From positions 1 through 11,623 of the forward strand of contig RHCK01000019.1 of the NCBI GenBank assembly GCA_010030605.1: DNA of 11,623 nt. Reading direction: 5' to 3'. Shown here piece by piece: positions 7,463 to 11,623 of the stretch (position 1 is the stretch's first letter; the number at the start of each line of letters is the position of its first letter). The notes beneath the pieces were generated by a model, which did not search any database, was not told where the DNA came from, and was given only the letters and a program-made list of their open reading frames with translations. The stretch is from Acidimicrobiia bacterium (lineage in GTDB: Bacteria; Actinomycetota; Acidimicrobiia; Acidimicrobiales; Ilumatobacteraceae). The position numbers were made by a program, and so were the translations under genes.

Positions 7463-7476
7463 ACGGGGATACCCGT
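7463..7476 (-). terminator. Weak hairpin just after the oxygenase stop
   Basis: On the - strand ACGGG-TATC-CCCGT forms a perfect 5-bp stem with a 4-nt loop, starting 2 nt after the oxygenase stop and followed by TT. The stem is short and there is no real U-tract, so at most it is an inefficient terminator or a 3'-end stabiliser. Confidence 0.25.
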
Positions 7477-7478
7477 CG

Positions 7479-8099
7479 TCAGTCGTATTGCTGCGGTATC
7501 TCGAACCAGATCGTGAGCGAGTACTTCGTTCCACTGTGCAACGGCAGCGATTGATGCGGGTGGGTCACCAAACTCGGCCACACCAACAACGAACCAACCG
7601 GTACGTCCGTGTTGCGAAAGTTCTGTTGCGGGAATTCGAGTTCGGCTCCGGTGTACCCGTCGTTCAATTTCACCGAGGCCGACAGCTGGGCGACGTCATG
7701 GTGCATGCGCAACTCGCGCTGGCCGTCGAGGTCGTACTTGATGACGAAAGCGTCCCGAAGACCGCAGTAGTCGATGAGGGGCCATTTGTCTTGCAACCGT
7801 GGCCAGATTCGCACCCCCAAATCCACCATGACGTTCTCGTACAAGCGCGGGCTGATGGTGGCCAGGCTGATCTCGTGACCGGGCACCGGGTCGTCGGGAT
7901 TCGGTTCGAAGCCACCGGCTGCTTCGGACGCGCGGATGATCGCGTCGCACATGTCGCGCTTCCAGAACGGCAACACCAACATCTCGGGAGCCACTTCAAC
8001 GACGATGCCATCGAAATTCTGGGCGCCTCGATAACCGAGGATGAGATCGAGATCGGATTCCGGCACCACCGAAGTTTGCCAGTCAATGGGTGTTCTCAC
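7479..8099 (-). CDS. 2-oxoglutarate/Fe(II) oxygenase, prolyl 4-hydroxylase-like
   Basis: This 206-residue protein probably couples oxidative decarboxylation of 2-oxoglutarate to hydroxylation of a substrate. The C-terminal half carries the double-stranded beta-helix signature: H133-H-D135 for iron (RMHHDVAQLS), a strand pair with YTGAELEFPQQ, VPVGSLLVWPS, the distal iron ligand His182 (HPHQSLPL) and Lys192 in SGTKYSLTIWF, where P4H-like enzymes place the 2-oxoglutarate-binding Lys/Arg. The N-terminal part (1-80) includes a helix matching the substrate-side cap of this family (FWKRDMCDAIIRASEAAGG). No signal peptide is seen, so it is cytoplasmic. The GTG at 8099 is the most upstream start, with no ribosome binding site. 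It is divergent from the surface-protein gene across 62 nt. Substrate unknown; peptidyl, amino-acid or small-molecule hydroxylation are all possible. Confidence 0.85.
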   Translation of the reverse strand: MRTPIDWQTSVVPESDLDLILGYRGAQNFDGIVVEVAPEMLVLPFWKRDMCDAIIRASEAAGGFEPNPDDPVPGHEISLATISPRLYENVMVDLGVRIWPRLQDKWPLIDYCGLRDAFVIKYDLDGQRELRMHHDVAQLSASVKLNDGYTGAELEFPQQNFRNTDVPVGSLLVWPSLVTHPHQSLPLHSGTKYSLTIWFEIPQQYD

Positions 8100-8111
8100 G
8101 GTGGATGCATG

Positions 8112-8132
8112 TGTGTCAGGATTGGTGACACA
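8112..8132. promoter_or_regulatory. Perfect inverted repeat between divergent genes, possible operator
   Basis: TGTGTCA (8112-8118) and TGACACA (8126-8132) are perfect inverted 7-mers separated by GGATTGG. The 21-bp site sits 12 nt from the oxygenase start and 29 nt from the surface-protein start. The size and half-site spacing suit a dimeric helix-turn-helix regulator serving both promoters, but no regulator gene is nearby. A transcript hairpin is the alternative. Confidence 0.45.
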
Positions 8133-8146
8133 AGTACTCGTGATGT

Positions 8147-8152
8147 GAGGGG
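8147..8152 (+). promoter_or_regulatory. Ribosome binding site of the surface-protein gene
   Basis: GAGGGG ends 9 nt before the ATG at 8162, and GGAAG at 8154-8158 is a closer alternative. Either supports ATG 8162, which starts exactly at the signal peptide. Confidence 0.5.
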
Positions 8153-8161
8153 CGGAAGATC

Positions 8162-10390
8162 ATGAAGTCGAAATTGTTGGGGGCGAGTTTGATTCTCGCC
8201 GGCACGCTGATGATGTCGAGCAATCCCGGCGGTGCGCACGCGACCGGAAACTTGCGCCCCCAAGCGGTGTCCACCACGTACGGCACCCTCGATCTGCTGC
8301 TCGACATCTACAGCGGCTCGAATAGCAGTTACCCAACATTCGGACCGGTCTTGAACGGCAAGATGCTGTTCCGGGCCACCACCGCAACAAGTGGCAGCGA
8401 ATTGTGGATCACCGACGGAACCGCCAACGGAACCACCATGCTCAAAGAGATCAGGGCTGGTTCGAATGGTTCGAACCCGAACTCCATGACAATGTTCGAA
8501 GGCAAGGTCTATTTCATGGCCGACAACGGAATCAACGGTTACGAATTGTGGGTCACCGACGGAACCGCCAACAACACCGTCATGCTCAAAGACATCAGAA
8601 CCGGATCCGACGGATCCAATCCCGGTAAATTCACAGCATTCGGAGCACAGTTGCTCTTTTCTGCCTACGACGTCACGAACGGCGAAGAGCTGTGGGTCAC
8701 CGACGGAACCGCCAACGGCACCGTCATGCTCAAAGACATTTACCAAGGGTCGTATGGTTCAAACCCGACGTACCTCACCGAATACCAAGGCAAGGTCTAT
8801 TTCAGGGCCACCGACGGGACAAACGGCGATGAGCTGTGGGTCACCGACGGAACCGCCAACGGCACCGTCATGCTCAAAGACATTTACCCGGGAACGAACA
8901 ATTCATATCCGGAAGACTTCGAGGTTTTCCAGGGCAAGCTCTATTTCCGAGCCGAGAATGGGATTAACGGCTCCGAACTGTGGGTCACCGACGGAACCGC
9001 CAACAACACCGTCATGCTGAAAGACATTTACCAAGGGTCGAGTGGCTCGTACCCCGGTTCGCTGACGGCGATGGGCGAGAAACTCATCTTCCGAGCCGAC
9101 GATGGGACCAACGGCTTGGAGCTGTGGGTCACCGACGGAACCCCCGACGGCACCGTCATGCTGAAAGACATTTACCAAGGGTCGGCTGGTTCCTACCCTA
9201 GTTATTTGTATGTGATCGGAAACACTGCTTACTTTTACGCGTCAGATGCCGCCGCCGGCAACGAGCCTTGGAAAACGGATGGCACCCTCAGTGGCACGAC
9301 CCGTATCGCCGATGTTCGCATCGGCGTAAACAGCAGCTTCAACTCTTGCTTCGGGTCAAGCTGCAACCTGTTCTTCTCCTACGGAGCTTCGGTGGTCTTT
9401 GCCGCCGATGATGGCATCAACGGCGTTGAGCCCTACATCACCGACGGAACGACTCTGGGAACCACGTTGCTCACCGATCTTCGACCGGGATCGAGCGCTT
9501 CGATCTGTGGAGGCATGTTGTGCTTCTATTCGGACGCCACCGCTCGTTTCGTCAATGTTGGGGGCCGACTCTTGTTCGCCGCCGACAACGGTCAGCTCGG
9601 AACCGAGATTTGGACGCTGACGTCCCTTCCGGGGGCGCCGACCACCGTCTCCGCGGCACCATCCACGAATTCGGCGGTTGTTTCGTGGGTCGCACCCAGC
9701 TCGGTGCTCTCGCCCATCACGTCGTACACGGTCACGTCGAACCCAGGAGCATTCACCTGCACCACGTCGGGGTTGTCGTGCTCGGTAACTGGCTTGCTTT
9801 CGAATCAGGACTACACCTTCACGGTCACCGCCACCTCGGCGTTCGGAACCAGTCTCCCCTCGGTGGCGTCGCAACGAGTTCGAACCTTGTCTCCTCAACT
9901 CGGTTCGTTGCTGGCGTCGTTGACCGCGGTGACCGACATCGTGTCCGATAGTTCGCTCGACCCGGGTGAATCGGTGACCACGTTGTACACCGGCTTCAAC
10001 GCGAACGAATTGGTTCTCATGTTGATGGCATCCAACCCGGTGGTGATCGGAAGCGCCAATGCCGACGCCAACGGCAATGTGGCCATCACCGGCATCATTC
10101 CGTCGAGTGCATCCGCCGGTAGTCACACGTTGGCGCTCTATGCCCCCGTCAGTGGCTTCGGAGCCAAGCAGTCGATCACCATCAACTCTCCCGGGAGCGG
10201 AAGCGCATCCGGTAGCGGTACCTCGAGCGGAGGTTCGGCAAACGTCGACCCGAACACTCTGCCCGCGACCGGTGCCGGCACCAACCCCTCGGTGTTGGCG
10301 TTCATGTTGTTGATCGTCGGACTGGGGCTGATGGCCTCACAACGCATCGTGGCGCCACTGGTTCGGAATCATCCACGGCGTACGCGGTAA
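8162..10390 (+). CDS. LPxTG cell-wall surface protein with ELW repeats and FN3 domain
   Basis: This is a 742-residue secreted protein. A Sec signal peptide (MKSKLL, hydrophobic core to about 18) has a likely cleavage after A25-H-A27. Residues about 38-490 hold about nine ELW repeats built on ELWVTDGTANGTVMLKDI plus a GS-rich turn and YFRADDGTNG. The first seven E codons (8399 to 9263) are exactly 48 residues apart; later units degenerate (EPW, EPY, EIW) and are longer, with three to four cysteines in insertions. Such repeats probably fold as a beta-propeller or solenoid; the Asp/Asn/Gly richness suggests calcium or sugar binding, which is inference. Residues about 489-577 are a fibronectin III domain and about 580-675 an Ig-like domain (ADANGNVAITGIIP, AGSHTLALY). 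A Gly/Ser linker leads to LPATG (700-704), a membrane helix (709-726) and a basic tail, a full sortase signal. No sortase is in the window. The function may be adhesion. Confidence 0.93.
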   Translation: MKSKLLGASLILAGTLMMSSNPGGAHATGNLRPQAVSTTYGTLDLLLDIYSGSNSSYPTFGPVLNGKMLFRATTATSGSELWITDGTANGTTMLKEIRAGSNGSNPNSMTMFEGKVYFMADNGINGYELWVTDGTANNTVMLKDIRTGSDGSNPGKFTAFGAQLLFSAYDVTNGEELWVTDGTANGTVMLKDIYQGSYGSNPTYLTEYQGKVYFRATDGTNGDELWVTDGTANGTVMLKDIYPGTNNSYPEDFEVFQGKLYFRAENGINGSELWVTDGTANNTVMLKDIYQGSSGSYPGSLTAMGEKLIFRADDGTNGLELWVTDGTPDGTVMLKDIYQGSAGSYPSYLYVIGNTAYFYASDAAAGNEPWKTDGTLSGTTRIADVRIGVNSSFNSCFGSSCNLFFSYGASVVFAADDGINGVEPYITDGTTLGTTLLTDLRPGSSASICGGMLCFYSDATARFVNVGGRLLFAADNGQLGTEIWTLTSLPGAPTTVSAAPSTNSAVVSWVAPSSVLSPITSYTVTSNPGAFTCTTSGLSCSVTGLLSNQDYTFTVTATSAFGTSLPSVASQRVRTLSPQLGSLLASLTAVTDIVSDSSLDPGESVTTLYTGFNANELVLMLMASNPVVIGSANADANGNVAITGIIPSSASAGSHTLALYAPVSGFGAKQSITINSPGSGSASGSGTSSGGSANVDPNTLPATGAGTNPSVLAFMLLIVGLGLMASQRIVAPLVRNHPRRTR
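8399..9262 (+). repeat. Six exact-period 144-nt direct repeats (ELW units)
   Basis: The E codon of the ELW motif recurs at 8399, 8543, 8687, 8831, 8975 and 9119, and the next unit (EPW) begins at 9263, so the period is 144 nt without a single indel. Identity is highest in the TDGT half: 8687-8744 and 8831-8888 are the same over 58 nt. The GS/YFRA half is more diverged. This points to recent tandem duplication or ongoing gene conversion. Confidence 0.93.
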
Positions 10391-11248
10391 CGCCGACACG
10401 CGGAACGTATCCAACAGATCGGCCGCTCGTTCGACGTTGTGGTTCTCGACGCCGAGGCTGATCGCCAGTTCCCGTAACACATCGTTCGGCGCGATGCCGA
10501 TCGTCGCCAGATCATCGAGTGTCACCGCACCGTGGCGCTTGGCCAATCGTTCGCCATCGTGACCCACCACCAACGGAACGTGGGCGTACTGCGGCGTTCG
10601 ATATCCCAACAACGTCTGCAGGTGCATCTGCCGGCCGGTCGACGACAGTAGATCGTTTCCGCGCACCACCTGATCGACTCCTTGTTCGGTGTCATCCACC
10701 ACCACCGCCAAGTTGTAGGCGGGCACCCCATCGTTGCGCTGCAACACGAAGTCGTCCACCGGCGACGTGGTGGCGCCGGCGATCACGTCGTCCACGACGT
10801 AGGCGACGGTGTCGGTGCGCAGGCGAAGCGCGGGTGGTCGACCCGAGTCGATGCGCTCCGACCGTTGACGTGCGGTTAGCTCCCGACACGTTCCTGGGTA
10901 CTGCACCTCGTGTTCGTGGGGAGCGTTCACGGCCTCGCGAATCTCCCGCCGACTGCAGAAGCATTCGTACACCAGATCGCGCGTCCGAAGATCGGCGATC
11001 ACGTCGCGGTAATGATCGAATCGTTCGCTTTGTCGGACCAACACCGGCGGATGATCGATGCCCAACGCGGCGAGGGCATCCAACTGACGCCGTTCGTTGA
11101 GCTCGTTGCTGTTGGCACGATCCAGATCTTCGATGCGAACGATCATGTGTCCGCCCGCGGTACGAGCCATCAACCACGCGATGAGTGCCGTTCGCAGGTT
11201 TCCCACATGGAGGGGCCCCGTTGGCGACGGAGCGAAACGACCGATCAC
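10337..11248 (-). CDS. gluQ: Glutamyl-Q tRNA(Asp) synthetase
   Basis: This 303-residue enzyme activates glutamate and attaches it to the queuosine at the wobble position of tRNA(Asp). It is a truncated class I GluRS with the catalytic core only and no anticodon-binding domain, matching the family's usual length of about 300. Visible motifs are FAPSPTGPLHVGN with the HIGH-like H14-V-G-N17, RIEDLDR (38-44), the zinc ligands Cys96, Cys98, Tyr117 and Cys121 (CFC and YPGTC), and the KMSKS-equivalent LAKRHGA (235-241). The Cys-x-Cys/Tyr-x3-Cys zinc site is diagnostic and separates it from full GluRS. GTG at 11248 is chosen because homology begins there; the open frame further upstream runs antisense through the HNH gene. 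The 3' end overlaps the surface-protein gene by 54 nt, tail to tail. Queuosine synthesis genes are not in the window. Confidence 0.92.
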   Translation of the reverse strand: MIGRFAPSPTGPLHVGNLRTALIAWLMARTAGGHMIVRIEDLDRANSNELNERRQLDALAALGIDHPPVLVRQSERFDHYRDVIADLRTRDLVYECFCSRREIREAVNAPHEHEVQYPGTCRELTARQRSERIDSGRPPALRLRTDTVAYVVDDVIAGATTSPVDDFVLQRNDGVPAYNLAVVVDDTEQGVDQVVRGNDLLSSTGRQMHLQTLLGYRTPQYAHVPLVVGHDGERLAKRHGAVTLDDLATIGIAPNDVLRELAISLGVENHNVERAADLLDTFRVSALPRTPWMIPNQWRHDAL

Positions 11249-11254
11249 GTCTCC

Positions 11255-11260
11255 ATTCTC
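11255..11260 (-). promoter_or_regulatory. Possible -10 element (GAGAAT) of gluQ
   Basis: On the - strand GAGAAT (11260 to 11255) matches TATAAT at four of six positions and ends 6 nt before the GTG at 11248, the spacing seen at other genes here. A GGAG at 11254-11251 lies only 2 nt from the start, too close to serve well as a ribosome binding site. Confidence 0.35.
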
Positions 11261-11281
11261 TCGTTCGCCGACCGATTCTGC

Positions 11282-11287
11282 TGAGAT
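11282..11287 (+). promoter_or_regulatory. Possible -10 element (TGAGAT) of the HNH gene
   Basis: TGAGAT ends 6 nt before the GTG at 11294. It departs from TAnnnT at position 2, and the overlapping GATATT at 11285-11290 is an alternative. The 45-nt divergent gap leaves no room for a long leader on either side, which favours leaderless transcripts. Confidence 0.35.
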
Positions 11288-11293
11288 ATTCGC

Positions 11294-11623
11294 GTGGCCC
11301 TGAATCGACGCGCCCGAATGGCGGTGATCCTCGAACGCGACGGTGCGGAATGCATTTGGTGTCGACGCCCGATCGACGTGCGTTTGGTCGAGGCCACCAC
11401 CGAACATTTGGTGCCGCGCATCAAGGGCGGACCGAGCATTCTCGAGAACGAGATCGCCGCCTGTCGACGGTGCAATGGCCAACGCGGACACGTGACGCCG
11501 GCCGAATGGATCGACGAATGCGAGCGCCGTGGTTGGTCGCCGAATCGAGTCGCGGTGGTGGCCGCACTCGAACGTCTACGACTTGCCTACACCGATAGAG
11601 GCGGAATGCGTCGCATTCGCCCG
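11294..11623 (+). CDS. HNH endonuclease, 3'-partial
   Basis: The frame from GTG 11294 stays open to the window end (110 codons), so the protein is cut. It shows a zinc-ribbon HNH nuclease: C20-I-W-C23, then E37-H38-L-V-P-R with KGG (44-46) and the conserved Asn52, then C57-R-R-C60-N61. The four cysteines would bind structural zinc and His38 would be the catalytic general base. The residue before His38 is Glu where many family members have Asp. After the domain come charged helices (PAEWIDECERRGW). HNH proteins of this plain type include restriction, mobile and housekeeping nucleases, and nothing nearby decides which. It is divergent from gluQ. No signal peptide is seen. Confidence 0.82.
   Translation, partial: MALNRRARMAVILERDGAECIWCRRPIDVRLVEATTEHLVPRIKGGPSILENEIAACRRCNGQRGHVTPAEWIDECERRGWSPNRVAVVAALERLRLAYTDRGGMRRIRP

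Noticed and set aside
7463..7476. Efficient rho-independent terminator after the oxygenase gene
   Set aside because: The stem is only 5 bp and is followed by two or three T at most, so I list it only as a weak hairpin.
8399..9262. CRISPR array or insertion-like repeats
   Set aside because: The 144-nt repeats are in-frame protein repeats with variable halves, far from the repeat/spacer geometry of CRISPR and lacking terminal inverted repeats.
9356..10126. 256-codon - strand open frame antisense to the surface protein
   Set aside because: It is Arg/Gly-rich low complexity, antisense to clear FN3 and repeat domains.
11249..11491. Upstream extension of gluQ by 81 residues
   Set aside because: Homology begins at GTG 11248 with the catalytic core. 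The extension is antisense to the HNH gene, whose zinc motifs are convincing.

Overview
The window reads as ordinary chromosomal sequence from a high-GC actinobacterium. The evidence is strong G/C bias at third codon positions, frequent GTG starts, starts that look leaderless (a -10-like hexamer exactly 6 nt before the start codon), a DUF2510-type protein, an LPxTG cell-wall protein and a proline-rich L,D-transpeptidase lipoprotein. The overall flavour suggests Acidimicrobiia, but that placement is inference and nothing here proves it. I see no tRNA, rRNA, CRISPR array, insertion sequence or phage module. No gene-free gap exceeds about 65 bases.

Left part (1-3570, + strand): the 3' part of an ABC permease, its ATPase (4-nt overlap), a small DUF4177-like/DUF2510 protein, and a 519-residue metallo-beta-lactamase-fold protein with a C-terminal Rieske [2Fe-2S] domain, related to CMP-sialic acid hydroxylase-like proteins. 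The small protein and the MBL/Rieske gene each appear to have their own leaderless promoter.

Centre (3567-8099, - strand): reading in transcription order, a 2-oxoglutarate/Fe(II) oxygenase, an L,D-transpeptidase lipoprotein and a full-length GH2 beta-galactosidase that starts 12 nt after the transpeptidase stop. The beta-galactosidase and the MBL/Rieske gene converge and share the palindrome TTAA as overlapping TAA stops.

Right part (8162-11623): divergent from the oxygenase, across a 62-nt gap holding a perfect inverted repeat, is a 742-residue secreted surface protein. It contains exact 48-residue (144-nt) ELW/TDGT repeats, a fibronectin III domain, an Ig-like domain and an LPATG sorting signal. 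Its 3' end overlaps the 3' end of a glutamyl-Q tRNA(Asp) synthetase gene (- strand) by 54 nt. Divergent from that gene by 45 nt is an HNH endonuclease gene that runs off the window.

The genes do not form one obvious pathway. There is a transport unit on the left, a cell-envelope theme in the centre and right (L,D-transpeptidase, sortase-anchored protein), one sugar hydrolase, and tRNA modification at the right edge. The most noteworthy items are the permuted MBL-Rieske enzyme, the perfectly periodic surface protein and its possible shared operator with the oxygenase, the recurrent leaderless start architecture, and the extreme compaction at convergent gene ends. I did not find convincing evidence for a wholly new multi-gene system.
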